Shown: positions 20,017-29,338 of the stretch, in pieces
Layout of the letters: each line of letters opens with the position of its first letter
How positions within the stretch are numbered: position 1 is the stretch's first letter
Assembly (NCBI GenBank): GCA_041861885.1
Contig: JBGVUE010000001.1
Location: 1,290,001 to 1,354,000, forward strand
Origin: Haloimpatiens sp. FM7315
GTDB lineage: Bacteria > Bacillota > Clostridia > Clostridiales > Clostridiaceae
Reading direction: 5' to 3'
DNA length: 64,000 nt
Notes under the pieces: model-generated
Databases searched by the model: none
Seen by the model: the letters and a program-made list of their open reading frames with translations, nothing else
What the model was told of the DNA's origin: nothing
Program-made: the position numbers and the translations under genes

Positions 20017-20745
20017 ATGAGTAAGAAACCGATTATAGGTATTACAGGAAGTGTTTTAGTGGATGAAGGAGGTATGTTCCCTGGATATGAAAGAGCATAT
20101 GTAAACGATGACTATGTTCAAGCAGTAGTTAAGGCAGGAGCAATACCAGTGGTTATACCTATGGTATATGATGAAAAGGTTATAAGAAAACAATTAGAGT
20201 CAGTTGATGCGTTAATTATGTCAGGAGGACATGACGTTAATCCTCTTTTATATGGAGAAGAACCTTCCCAAAAATTAGGAAGCATTCTTCCGAAGAGAGA
20301 CGATTTTGATTTATGTGTAATAAAAATCGCAATGGAAATGAAGATTCCAATGCTTGGAATTTGTAGAGGACATCAGATGATTAATGTTGCTAATGGGGGA
20401 ACTTTATATCAGGATTTATCCTTAATTGAAGGTTGCTATGTGAAACACAACCAAGGTTTTTTAAGTAATGTACCTACACGTAGTGTAGATATTAAAGAAA
20501 ATACAAAACTATATGAAATATTTGGAAAGCAGGTAACAACAAATAGTTTCCACCATTTAGCAGTAAAAGATGTAGCACCAGGATTTAAAAAAGCAGCTGT
20601 TGCTAAAGATGGTGTTGTTGAGGCAATTGAAAAAGAGGGAGATTATTTTGTTTTAGGAATTCAGTGGCATCCAGAAATGATGGCGAAAAACAATGAGAAA
20701 ATGCTAAACATATTTAAAATGCTAGTAAAAGAGGCTTTGAAATAA
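20017..20745 (+). CDS. gamma-glutamyl-gamma-aminobutyrate hydrolase family protein (peptidase C26)
   Basis: 242 residues, class I glutamine-amidotransferase fold acting as a free hydrolase (PuuD-like). The nucleophile elbow is LGICRGHQMINVANGG, and the His/Glu pair sits in QWHPEMMA near the C terminus. SGGHDVNPLLYGEE is also typical. It cleaves gamma-glutamyl amide bonds; the exact substrate is open. Placed under a sigma-54 promoter beside a cysteine desulfidase regulator, gamma-glutamyl-cysteine or another gamma-glutamyl amino acid is an attractive inference. AGGAGG lies 11 bases upstream. A permease follows 75 bases downstream. Confidence 0.88.
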   Translation: MSKKPIIGITGSVLVDEGGMFPGYERAYVNDDYVQAVVKAGAIPVVIPMVYDEKVIRKQLESVDALIMSGGHDVNPLLYGEEPSQKLGSILPKRDDFDLCVIKIAMEMKIPMLGICRGHQMINVANGGTLYQDLSLIEGCYVKHNQGFLSNVPTRSVDIKENTKLYEIFGKQVTTNSFHHLAVKDVAPGFKKAAVAKDGVVEAIEKEGDYFVLGIQWHPEMMAKNNEKMLNIFKMLVKEALK

Positions 20746-20820
20746 AGAAAAATTATTAAAAATGATTTCAATAGTGTATTAAAAAACATTTAAAAAATAA
20801 AATTTAGGAGGAATCTCACT

Positions 20821-21875
20821 ATGTCGGATAAAAAGAAGTTCGGTTTTTGGAGTATTGTTCTTTTAGGAATTAATGCAATTATAGGTTCAGGAATATTTTT
20901 GTTACCAAATCAAGCTATGAAATTAATTGAACCTTTAAGTTTAGGCGTAATAGTATTTGATATGTTATTGGTTATAAGTATAGCTATGTGTTTTGCAGAA
21001 GTAGGTGGAATGTTTAAGAAAAATGGTGGACCCTATGTGTATGCAAGAGAGGCTTTTGGCGATTTTATAGGTTTTGAAGTAGGATTTATGAAATGGGCTA
21101 TTAGTATAATTGCATGGGCTGCTATGGCAGTTGCCTTTGCTACAGCACTTGGAAAATTGTGGCCAGCAGCACTTTTGATATTTTATGCATTTACAGGGTT
21201 TGAATCCATAGCTGTTGCAGCAGAAGATATGGAAAGTCCAGATAAAAATATACCAAAAGAAATTATAACAGTCATGATAATAGTATCTTTATTCTATTTA
21301 TTAATACAAGCAATATCTATAGGCGTTTTAGGAACAAAACTTGCTGAAACTGCAACACCTGTAGCAGATGCAGCAACAATATTTTTAGGACCAGTTGGAG
21401 GAGCGATAGTTACTGCAGGTACATTAGTTTCAATAGGTGGAATAAACATAGCGGCTTCATTTATAACACCAAGAAGTGGAGTTGCACTTGCAGAAGACGG
21501 ATTACTTCCAAAGGTAATAGCAAAACAAAGTTCAAAAGGTACACCATATGTAGCAATAATTATAACAGTATTATTAGAAATCCAATAGCACTATCTGGTA
21601 GTTTTACAAAACTTGCGGCAATAAGTGTTGTTTCTAGATTTGCACAGTATGTTCCAACTTGTTTAGCTGTAATTGTTTTAAGAAAGAAAAGACCAGAACT
21701 TAATAGTTCTTTCAGAGTTCCTTTTGGACCTGTTATACCAATAATAGCTGTAGTTGTTAGTGGTTGGTTATTAGTTCAATCTTCCTTAGAGAAAATATTA
21801 TGGGGACTTGGAGGATTAGTTGTAGCAGTTCCAATATATTTAATTATGAAGAAAACTAGAGAGACTTCTAAGTAG
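20821..21875 (+). CDS. APC-family amino acid permease, frameshifted and apparently internally deleted
   Basis: The N terminus MSDKKKFGFWSIVLLGINAI then IGSGIFLLPNQ is classic APC helix 1. KKNGGPYVYAREAFG, FYAFTGFESIAVAAEDM and RSGVALAEDGLLPKV follow. The frame breaks at CC 21582-21583 (one C short; repaired text EIPIALSGSFTKLAA) and then runs to TAG 21873-21875. Repaired length is about 351 residues against a usual 430-470. Between ALGKLWPAA (about 21165) and ALLIFYAFTG the transmembrane helices normally found there, some 70-90 residues, are absent without loss of frame. It is probably cotranscribed with the C26 hydrolase and imports its substrate. Confidence 0.85.
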
Positions 21876-21912
21876 AAAGATAGGAATATAGATTAAAATT
21901 TATAATAGTGTA

Positions 21913-21955
21913 AAAGGTATTTAAAGAGCATAAGAGCTTTTTAAATACCTTTTTT
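21913..21955 (+). terminator. terminator after the permease
   Basis: A 13-bp stem AAAGGTATTTAAA / TTTAAATACCTTT ends in a T tract. Confidence 0.88.
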
Positions 21956-22061
21956 ATGTAGATATTTTAAATACTAGAATATATGTAATTAACATAGTAT
22001 AATCATATTTGAAAGATTCTATAATATAATAAGAAGTTTTTACATGTAAGGGGGATGACAT

Positions 22062-23744
22062 ATGAATATAAATGTTTTTGAAGTGCCCTTTAGTAGATAT
22101 GGTTCCTATTTGACTATATCGCCTTTGGAGGATAAAAATATAAAAAGGGGACTTTACTTAAGAAGTGTTAGAGGTGGAGATGAGGATTTAGGAGAGGTAT
22201 TTAGGATAGAAACTGTTTTAAATGGAAAGCCAGTTCCTTATGAAACTCATTGTAGTGAAGTTCTTATGGAGCTAAAAATTAAAAATGGAGGTATAAAACT
22301 TTGTATATCAGAGCCGAATTTACTAAGAATTAGATCTGAAAAGGTGAATTTAAGGCTTATTATGAAAAAAAGATCTTATGATAATATTATAAGAGCCTCA
22401 GAAAATTCTTTTGAGGTAAACTGTTCTTCAAAACGAGTTAAATTTATGATTTCCTTAATTAAAGGGAAGGCTTTTATATACAGAAATTTAGAAGGTTATG
22501 ATGGTGAAATTGTTGTAGATTTATTAGATGATAATGGTATTATGGAAGCTGCAATTGAAGATTACAAAACTGTTTGGAAGGAGAGAGAATTTGAAAGCTT
22601 TGATGCTTCTTTAGAAACTGTAGAGAAGGATTATAAAAGTTGGTATAATAATTCACTAAATGTACCTGAAAAATACTTAAAAGGTAAAGAGCTAGCTTCT
22701 TACATAACTTGGTCCTGTGTAGTTAATCCAGAAGGTATTTTACGAAGAAGAGCCATGTACATGTCTAAGAACTGGATGACAAATATTTGGAGCTGGGATC
22801 ACTGCTTTAATGCTATGGCTTTAACTAAGAACAATCCAGAATTGGCCTTTGATCAGTATGTAACTTTTATGGATGTTCAAGATGAAAGTGGCGCTTTTCC
22901 AGATTTTATCAATGATACTTATGCTCTATGGAATTACTGCAAACCTCCAATACACGGTTGGACTTTAAAATGGATGATGGAAAGAACTGATTATATAAAT
23001 GAAGATAGATTAAAGGAAGTTTACGAGCCTTTGTGTAAGTGGACTAACTGGTGGCTTAAATATAGGGATTATGATAAAGATGGAATTCCTAATTATAATC
23101 ATGGCAATGATTCTGGCTGGGATAATTCAACCATATTTAAAGAGGGAATGGCTGTTGAAAGTCCTGACTTATCTTCTTTTCTAATAATCCAGATGGATGT
23201 TTTATCCGAGCTTTCAAAAAGATTAAATAAAAAAGAAGAAGCTTTAAACTGGAAATGTAAGGCGGATAAACTTTTAAACAAAATGATTGACCATTTTTGG
23301 CGTGAAGATCATTTTGTGGCAGTGGATAGCTATACTCATAAAGATATTCAATCTAACAGTTTAATATTATACTTACCTTTAATCCTTGGGAAAAGATTGA
23401 GAGAGGATATAAGAAAAAAACTTATAAGTAAATTAAAGAAAAAAGGAGAGTTTTTAACTGAGTTTGGATTTGCTACGGAAAATATAAATAGCGCCTATTA
23501 TGAGGCTGATGGATATTGGCGAGGACCTATATGGGCTCCATCAACTATGTTATTTGTATATGCTTTAAAAGAATGCGGTGAGGAAGAGTTTTCCAAAGAG
23601 GTGGCAAAAAAATTTTGCGTTATGGCAAATGAAAATGGTATGTCAGAGAATTATAATGCTTTAACTGGAAAAACCTTAAGAGATAAGGCTTTCACTTGGA
23701 CCTCTAGTGTATTTTTGGTTTTAGCAAAGGAGTATATTTGTTAA
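22062..23744 (+). CDS. GH63/MGH1-like glycoside hydrolase, (alpha/alpha)6-barrel type
   Basis: 560 residues without a signal peptide, so cytoplasmic. The N-terminal 170 residues look beta-rich and ancillary. The catalytic barrel (about 190-560) carries NIWSWDHCFNAMAL, ESGAFPDFINDTYALW, HGNDSGWDNSTIF and SAYYEADGYWRGPIWAPS. The pairs of Asp/Glu in these motifs resemble mannosyl-oligosaccharide glucosidase and mannosylglycerate-hydrolase relatives. It probably trims a short alpha-glucoside or glycan; the substrate is unknown. GGGGATG precedes the ATG. It has its own promoter region with TATAAT near 22000. Confidence 0.8.
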   Translation: MNINVFEVPFSRYGSYLTISPLEDKNIKRGLYLRSVRGGDEDLGEVFRIETVLNGKPVPYETHCSEVLMELKIKNGGIKLCISEPNLLRIRSEKVNLRLIMKKRSYDNIIRASENSFEVNCSSKRVKFMISLIKGKAFIYRNLEGYDGEIVVDLLDDNGIMEAAIEDYKTVWKEREFESFDASLETVEKDYKSWYNNSLNVPEKYLKGKELASYITWSCVVNPEGILRRRAMYMSKNWMTNIWSWDHCFNAMALTKNNPELAFDQYVTFMDVQDESGAFPDFINDTYALWNYCKPPIHGWTLKWMMERTDYINEDRLKEVYEPLCKWTNWWLKYRDYDKDGIPNYNHGNDSGWDNSTIFKEGMAVESPDLSSFLIIQMDVLSELSKRLNKKEEALNWKCKADKLLNKMIDHFWREDHFVAVDSYTHKDIQSNSLILYLPLILGKRLREDIRKKLISKLKKKGEFLTEFGFATENINSAYYEADGYWRGPIWAPSTMLFVYALKECGEEEFSKEVAKKFCVMANENGMSENYNALTGKTLRDKAFTWTSSVFLVLAKEYIC

Positions 23745-23973
23745 AAAAGTTAAGTATAGTATTTAAATGGGGATTAAAGTAATTTGATGGAAATATAACT
23801 TTCTTAAGTTTTGAATTCAAGTAATTAAGAGGGTTCGGCAAATAATAAATTAAGTTTACAAATATATTACATTTCATATCTGATGTTTTTAACTCATTTG
23901 TAACTTTTCTTTTATATATGTGGTATTATAATAAGGGTACAAGGTGTAAATAATATTGGAAAGGAAAGAATTT

Positions 23974-25371
23974 ATGAGCAGAAGAGAAACTAAAAGAAGA
24001 ACTAAGAAAAGTATCAAAGAAAAAGTATTTATGGTAGTAGGAATTATAGCTATTGTTACAGTTATTGCTGCTCTTTCAGTTAGGCACTATATATATTCAT
24101 ATTGTGAAAAATATGATTTTCTTATATATCCTGGTGCAAAAGTGGGTAGCGTAGATATTTCACTTAAAACAAAAGAGGAGGCAATTGACCTATTAAATGA
24201 GAAATATGGTAAGGTAATGCTGAATAAAGATGTTGTAATAAAAACCCCTAGTAAGGAATATAAGATAAATTATAAGCAATTAAATGCTAAGTATAATATA
24301 TTAGAAGTGGTAAATGATGCTTTCGCTTATGGAAAAGACAAAACTATATTAGAAAAGTATAAGCTTATAAAGAAATCAGAAGGTAATGACTATGATTTGA
24401 AATTTAATTACGATGGTAAATATATAGATGTATTATTACAGCAAGTTAAAAATGACGTTAATAAAGATTCTAAGGATGCCAAGATAACTAAAGTTGGTGG
24501 TACTACTTTTGATGTAACACAAAGTACAGAAGGTAAGGCTTTAAATATAGACAAGCTAAAAAAAGATATTAATGATAATATAAACGGTGAGATAAATAAA
24601 GACTCTGTAGCAATAAATGCCGAAATTGATGTTGTAAAGCCCAAGGTTAGCTCAGAAGAGTTAAAAAAGGTAAACGCACAGATATCTTCATTTAGCACCA
24701 AATTTAATAATTCTTCTTCAAGTCAAAACAGGGCATACAATATACTGCTTGCATCAAAAGCTATAGATAAAGTCTTATTAATGCCTGGAGAAACTTTTAG
24801 TTTTAATGGGGTTGTAGGAGAAAGATCTAAAGCTAAAGGCTATAAGGAAGCTCCTGTAATAATTGGAAACAAAGTAGAGAGTGGACTTGGTGGGGGAGTT
24901 TGTCAAGTTTCTACCACCTTGTATAATGCAGTTTTAAAAGCAAACATGGCTTCTGTTGAAAGATCTCATCATACACTGCCTTCTCATTATGTAGATAAAG
25001 GTTTAGATGCTACTGTAAGTTATGGAAGTTTGGACTATAAGTTTAAAAATACACTTAAGTATCCAGTATATTTAGAGTCCTATGTTAAAGGAGATACTTT
25101 ATATTGCAGTGTTTATTCAAATAGTGAACTTACAAGCGAAAAATATGATTTAGTTAGTGAAGTAACTGAAACTGTTGAACCTAAAACTACTTATGTAACA
25201 GATTCTTCTTTACCTAAAGGCACTCAAGTTATAGATGTGCAAGCGAAATCTGGTTATAGAGTAAATGTATACAAGGTTACAACTAAAAATGGACAGCAAA
25301 TATCTAAGACACTTTTATATAAAGATTATTATAAGCCAGTAAATGGGGTAATAAAAAAAGGTGCTAATTAG
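23974..25371 (+). CDS. VanW family protein with membrane anchor and C-terminal G5-like domain
   Basis: 465 residues from ATG 23974. The upstream TTG at 23956 overlaps the ribosome site GGAAAGGAAAG and is rejected. A cytoplasmic Arg/Lys-rich tip is followed by one transmembrane helix (about 16-40), then a peptidoglycan-binding-4-like region (about 45-230). The VanW domain (about 250-380) has AYNILLASKAIDKVLLMPGE, GLGGGVCQVSTTLYNAV and ERSHHTLPSHYV. A G5-like tail begins at SEVTETVEPKTTYVTD. VanW proteins are cell-wall associated with unproven function. A promoter with TATTATAAT lies near 23926-23934. Confidence 0.88.
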   Translation: MSRRETKRRTKKSIKEKVFMVVGIIAIVTVIAALSVRHYIYSYCEKYDFLIYPGAKVGSVDISLKTKEEAIDLLNEKYGKVMLNKDVVIKTPSKEYKINYKQLNAKYNILEVVNDAFAYGKDKTILEKYKLIKKSEGNDYDLKFNYDGKYIDVLLQQVKNDVNKDSKDAKITKVGGTTFDVTQSTEGKALNIDKLKKDINDNINGEINKDSVAINAEIDVVKPKVSSEELKKVNAQISSFSTKFNNSSSSQNRAYNILLASKAIDKVLLMPGETFSFNGVVGERSKAKGYKEAPVIIGNKVESGLGGGVCQVSTTLYNAVLKANMASVERSHHTLPSHYVDKGLDATVSYGSLDYKFKNTLKYPVYLESYVKGDTLYCSVYSNSELTSEKYDLVSEVTETVEPKTTYVTDSSLPKGTQVIDVQAKSGYRVNVYKVTTKNGQQISKTLLYKDYYKPVNGVIKKGAN

Positions 25372-25398
25372 GAAGGCTATTTATAGCTTTCCTTTTTT
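25371..25398 (+). terminator. terminator after VanW gene
   Basis: The stem GGAAGGCTA / TAGCTTTCC with loop TTTA is followed by six T, overlapping the last base of the stop codon. Confidence 0.85.
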
Positions 25399-25433
25399 AT
25401 ATAAAAATTTAACTGTGTTAAGGTGGGGATAAT

Positions 25434-26492
25434 ATGAAAAAACGTATTAGAGATTACGGAGTGAAAATAGGAAGCTTAAAAACTGGGAAAAATAATTTGA
25501 TAACAGATGTGTTAGGAGTAAAAGTTGGAAATTTAACGTTGAAAATGGGAGATATAAACACAGGAGTAACAGCTATAGTACCTCATGATGAAAACATTTT
25601 TAAAGATAAGCTTATAGCAGCTAGTCACGTAATAAATGGCTTTGGTAAAAGTGTAGGGACAATTCAAATAGAGGAGCTTGGTACTCTAGAAACTCCTATA
25701 TTGCTTACAAATACTTTAAATGTAGGTAAGGTAAGTGATGCTTTAATTGAGTATATGTTAAGAAAGAATGAAGATATAGGAATCACAACGGGAACGGTTA
25801 ATCCTGTGGTGTTTGAATGTAATGACGGATATTTAAATAGAATAAGAGAAAGAAAAATAGGTTTTAAAGAGGTTGAAAATTGCATAAAAAATGCTAAAAG
25901 TATATTTGAAGAAGGAGCAGTAGGTGCAGGAACAGGTATGAGTTTGTATGGCTTTAAGGGTGGTATTGGGTCTTCGTCAAGAGTAATTGAGCTAAATGAA
26001 AAAGAGTATAATTTAGGAACATTAGTATTAACTAATTTTGGCTTACAAAAGGATTTGGTTATAAATGGAATCAACATAGGAAGGGATATTTCTAAGGATA
26101 AATTAGAGGAAAGTTTGGATAAAGGTTCTTGCATAATTATTATAGCTACTGATATTCCTATGAGTTATAGGCAGTTAAAGAGGATTAGCAAAAGGGCATC
26201 AGTTGGAATGGCAAGAACAGGATCTTATATTGGTAACGGAAGTGGAGAAATAGTAATAGCTTTTAGTACCGCAAACAAAATAAGACATTATGAAAAAGAG
26301 GATTTTTTAAACATTAAAATTATTAATGAAAATAAAATAGATAGGGTTTTTAGAGCTGTAGCGGAATCAGTAGAGGAGTCAATTTTAAATGCACTTGTAA
26401 GGGCGGAAACACTTGTTGGTAGAGATGGCAATATTAGATATGGTTTTATAGAAACTTTAAATAGTTTAAATTTAAATATTAAAAGTGAATAA
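25434..26492 (+). CDS. P1 family peptidase (DmpA/BapA-like, self-cleaving aminopeptidase)
   Basis: 352 residues, N-terminal nucleophile-like fold. ITDVLGVKVGNLTL opens the family. TGTVNPVVFECNDGYLN lies mid-protein. The autocleavage site is in GFKGGIGSSSRVIE, where the Ser after Gly becomes the N-terminal nucleophile of the beta chain. GMARTGSYIGNGSGEIVIAF follows. Members act as L-aminopeptidases, D-esterases or beta-peptidyl aminopeptidases. No signal peptide is seen. GGTGGGG precedes the ATG. Confidence 0.88.
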   Translation: MKKRIRDYGVKIGSLKTGKNNLITDVLGVKVGNLTLKMGDINTGVTAIVPHDENIFKDKLIAASHVINGFGKSVGTIQIEELGTLETPILLTNTLNVGKVSDALIEYMLRKNEDIGITTGTVNPVVFECNDGYLNRIRERKIGFKEVENCIKNAKSIFEEGAVGAGTGMSLYGFKGGIGSSSRVIELNEKEYNLGTLVLTNFGLQKDLVINGINIGRDISKDKLEESLDKGSCIIIIATDIPMSYRQLKRISKRASVGMARTGSYIGNGSGEIVIAFSTANKIRHYEKEDFLNIKIINENKIDRVFRAVAESVEESILNALVRAETLVGRDGNIRYGFIETLNSLNLNIKSE

Positions 26493-26500
26493 AAAGATAT

Positions 26501-26546
26501 AAAACAGAATTCCATTTTTAAAAAATAAAATAGAAATTCTGTTTTA
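26501..26546. terminator. bidirectional terminator
   Basis: The stem AAAACAGAATT / AATTCTGTTTT with an inner A/T-rich paired stretch lies between convergent genes. Confidence 0.8.
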
Positions 26547-26573
26547 TATAAAAAAAGAGTTTATATAAAGAAA

Positions 26574-27046
26574 TTAATTTAATTTGTTCATGATATTTAA
26601 ATTCAGTATGAAATTGTAAAGTCCACTATGTCTTTGAGCATCTTGTAAGATTTCAAATATAACATTTGTATAGCTTTCATTGTAAAGGCTTTGTATAACC
26701 AAGGAGTACATTTGCGTAAATAGTTTAATGTTTTCCTCATTATCTAAAAAGGCTGCTTTTAGGTTTTCTAGATAATCTTCCGAAGCTATAAATAAAATAT
26801 TCTCTTTAGGTATTTCTTTCCCCGCAAAATAGGTGTAAAAATTTTGCATAAATTTTTGGTGCTTGTCTAAATCTTTTCTGATAGAAGCTAAAATAGTTAT
26901 TTCTTCTTTGGTTTTGGCGGTTTTAATTAAGTAAGAGTTTAGTTTTTGGTGATATTTTTCTTTTTTGAATATAAGAGGGCTAGATTTACCGCATCAACTA
27001 GTGAATTAAGCTGTACATTGTAAATAGGTGGCATGGGTTCACACAT
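26574..27046 (-). CDS. degenerate ferritin-like protein, frameshifted
   Basis: About 157 residues on the minus strand, starting MCEPMPPIYNVQLNSLVDA with GGAGG ten bases before the ATG. The run at 26961-26966 (T on plus, A on the coding strand) is one base short; repaired text is LLYSKKEKYHQKLNSYL. It is all-helical and alignable with the rubrerythrin-like protein at 28518. However, IRKDLDKHQKFM and LQDAQRHSGLY stand where that paralogue has IRDDEIRHNIMF and ITDEIKHGIKY, so metal-binding Glu residues appear lost. A structural or non-catalytic role is inferred. Confidence 0.75.
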
Positions 27047-27249
27047 TGTATTTCACCTCCAAAGAGTAACAGGGTAGTGCCCATTAAAGACTAAATTAAA
27101 TTTGTTTAATTATAAATTTAATAGGAAAGAGTATATAATATATTATGAGTGTAATAGGAATTTGTTAAAATAAATATAATATATTTATTATTATGTGAAT
27201 TATATGATAAAATCTATTTATAATATAAAAATGTTAAGGGGTGTTTTAA

Positions 27250-28419
27250 ATGATAACTGAAAATACAAATGATTTGTCCATGGAAGATATGATGGCTCAA
27301 GTAGATGCTTCTATGAAAAGAATTCACAAAGGAGATATTATAAAGGGAAGAATAATATCTGTTTCAGATAATGAGATAATGGTTAATATAGGATATATAA
27401 CTGATGGTATAGTTTCAAAAAATGAAGTGGATGAAGATGTAGATTTATTAGAGAAATTTAAGGAAGGCCAAGAATTATTAGTATATGTTTTAGATATAAA
27501 CGATGGTGAAGGAAATGTGGTTTTATCTAAAAAAAGAGCAGATAAAGTTAAACTTTGGGATGATGTTGAAAAAATCTATAGCTCTTTTGAAGAAGTGATG
27601 GTTACTGTAAGTGAAGTAGTTAAAGGTGGGGTTGTGGCTAAGCTTAATGGGTTAAGAGCATTTATACCTGCATCACAAATTTCAGCACACTATGTTAAAG
27701 ATTTAAATGTTTTTCTTGGTAAAAATCTTAAAGCAAAGATAATAGAATTTGATAAGAGTAAAGGTAAAATAGTTTTATCTTCAAAAGAAATAGAAAAAGC
27801 TGAACTTAAGAAAAAAAGAGATGAGGTATTAAATAGCATCGAAAAAGGACAAAAGAGAAGTGGAGTTGTTAAAAAAATAGTTAAGTTTGGCGCTTTTGTA
27901 GATATAGGTGAAGGGGTAGAAGGTTTAGTTCATATATCAGATTTATCATGGAAAAGAGTGGTTTCTCCAGAAGATGTAGTTTCTGTAGGAGATACTGTGG
28001 AGGTTTATGTTTTAGAGTTTGACAAAACTAAGGAAAGATTGTCTTTAGCAATAAAGGATATATTTAAAGAGCCTTGGTCAGAGGTAGAAAATAAATTTAA
28101 AGTTAATGATGTAGTAGAGGGAACAGTTGTAAAATTCACTAGTTTTGGTGCCTTTGTAGAAGTAGCTTCAGGAGTAGAGGGACTTTTACATATTTCTGAA
28201 ATTTGTGAAGAAAATATAGCTAAGGCTTCAGATAAACTAAGTATTGGAGACAAGGTAAAAGTTAAAATATTATCATTTAATATAAAAGATAAAAAAATGA
28301 GTCTAAGCATAAAAGAAGCTATAGAGAAGCCTGTTGAGGATTATGCAAAATACTTAGACAAAGAAGAAGAAGTAACTTTGGGAGATTTGTTTAAAGATAA
28401 ATTAAAAGATTTAATATAA
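27250..28419 (+). CDS. rpsA: 30S ribosomal protein S1-like protein, four S1 domains
   Basis: 389 residues with four successive S1 OB folds. They start near residues 28 (GDIIKGRIISVSDNEIMVNI), 115, 200 (GVVKKIVKFGAFVDIGEG) and 285 (VVEGTVVKFTSFGAFVEVAS), each closing with a VLSKK or LSIK type strand. The acidic N terminus MITENTNDLSMEDMMAQVD and the four-domain length are typical of the short clostridial S1, which helps translation of structured mRNA rather than being an essential long S1. AAGGGGTG lies just upstream of the ATG. Confidence 0.9.
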   Translation: MITENTNDLSMEDMMAQVDASMKRIHKGDIIKGRIISVSDNEIMVNIGYITDGIVSKNEVDEDVDLLEKFKEGQELLVYVLDINDGEGNVVLSKKRADKVKLWDDVEKIYSSFEEVMVTVSEVVKGGVVAKLNGLRAFIPASQISAHYVKDLNVFLGKNLKAKIIEFDKSKGKIVLSSKEIEKAELKKKRDEVLNSIEKGQKRSGVVKKIVKFGAFVDIGEGVEGLVHISDLSWKRVVSPEDVVSVGDTVEVYVLEFDKTKERLSLAIKDIFKEPWSEVENKFKVNDVVEGTVVKFTSFGAFVEVASGVEGLLHISEICEENIAKASDKLSIGDKVKVKILSFNIKDKKMSLSIKEAIEKPVEDYAKYLDKEEEVTLGDLFKDKLKDLI

Positions 28420-28446
28420 AGATTTTGCTTTGCAAAATCTTTTTTT
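28420..28446 (+). terminator. terminator after rpsA
   Basis: AGATTTTGC / GCAAAATCT with loop TTT and seven T. Confidence 0.9.
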
Positions 28447-28517
28447 GTAAACTTTTTTATATTTATTAATATAATATTTAGTGTGTAATACTTATTATTT
28501 TGGAGGGAAAATTTTAT

Positions 28518-29066
28518 ATGTTATGCCAGAATTGGGGTATGATCTATTATATGAAAGCCTTTAATAAATCTGTTGATATTATTAAGCGTGCAATTGAAGG
28601 AGAAAAAGAGGATGAGGCATTTTATAATACACTTATAGAGATGGCGCCTACAAAAGAACAAAAGGAGATTATTGAGTCTATAAGAGATGACGAAATACGT
28701 CACAATATTATGTTTAAAAAAATGTATGCTGAGCTTGCAGGAATGCAAAATAGGCATAAATACGAAGTATGCACTAGAAAATCAATGCCTTATATTGATG
28801 GAATTAAAAAGGCTTTGTTTGGCGAAATGAAGGCTGTAGAAGAGTATAGAGAAATATTAAAAGGACTACCTAATATGTGTTACAGGGACATTGTTTTTGA
28901 TATCATTACAGATGAGATAAAACACGGGATTAAATATAATTATATTTTGTACTTAAATTGCTTAGAAAACAAGAGAGAAGATAAAAGCCATGGTAATCTT
29001 GAAGAAATGTATAGAAATGCAGATTGCTTGATGTGCCAAAATATACCAGAAGAATTCATTCTTTAA
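28518..29066 (+). CDS. rubrerythrin-like ferritin-fold protein
   Basis: 182 residues from ATG 28518; the TTG at 28500 overlaps GGAGGG and is rejected. The four-helix bundle has carboxylate-bridged di-iron ligands: EGEKEDEAFYNTLIE, IRDDEIRHNIMF, FGEMKAVEEYREIL and ITDEIKHGIKYNY, two E-x-x-H pairs in the right order. It lacks a rubredoxin domain, although a C-terminal CLMCQN is notable. Likely roles are peroxide reduction or iron handling in an anaerobe. It sits near a degenerate paralogue on the other strand. Confidence 0.82.
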   Translation: MLCQNWGMIYYMKAFNKSVDIIKRAIEGEKEDEAFYNTLIEMAPTKEQKEIIESIRDDEIRHNIMFKKMYAELAGMQNRHKYEVCTRKSMPYIDGIKKALFGEMKAVEEYREILKGLPNMCYRDIVFDIITDEIKHGIKYNYILYLNCLENKREDKSHGNLEEMYRNADCLMCQNIPEEFIL

Positions 29067-29070
29067 ATTT

Positions 29071-29137
29071 AAATAATCTGTGTATGTTTTCTTAAATAAT
29101 CTTTGGATTTTTAAAAGAACTATACACAGATTATTTA
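29071..29137 (+). terminator. long stem-loop, probable terminator
   Basis: AAATAATCTGTGTAT (29071-29085) pairs with ATACACAGATTATTT (about 29122-29136), a perfect 15-bp stem with a long loop, directly after the ferritin-like gene. Confidence 0.65.
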
Positions 29138-29210
29138 TTAAAGATAAGGACTAAAAAAATAAAATAGCTGTATTTGCATGAATTAGTCTATTTTTTCTCC
29201 TTGGAAATTT

Positions 29211-29312
29211 TCAAATTTTGAAGGGTTTTTTTGAGCTTTTTTCTTTATCAGGGGGTTTAATACCATCGTGTTTGCCGCTCTTTTTATGAGTTTCAAATAA
29301 TTTTTTTGACAT
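29211..29312 (-). CDS. very small basic protein, 33 residues
   Basis: MSKKLFETHKKSGKHDGIK, then PPDKEKSSKKPFKI and TGA. AAAGGAG lies seven bases upstream of the ATG on the minus strand. It is Lys-rich with no hydrophobic segment. The frame may really continue: with one A fewer just before the stop it would end FENFQGEKID. I do not recognise it. A second small Lys-rich ORF lies directly upstream on the same strand, and both contain a Lys/His-Asp-Gly-Ile core (KHDGIK here, KKDGIF there). Confidence 0.5.
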   Translation of the reverse strand: MSKKLFETHKKSGKHDGIKPPDKEKSSKKPFKI

Positions 29313-29338
29313 GTGTTTCTCCTTTTAATTTAAATTAT

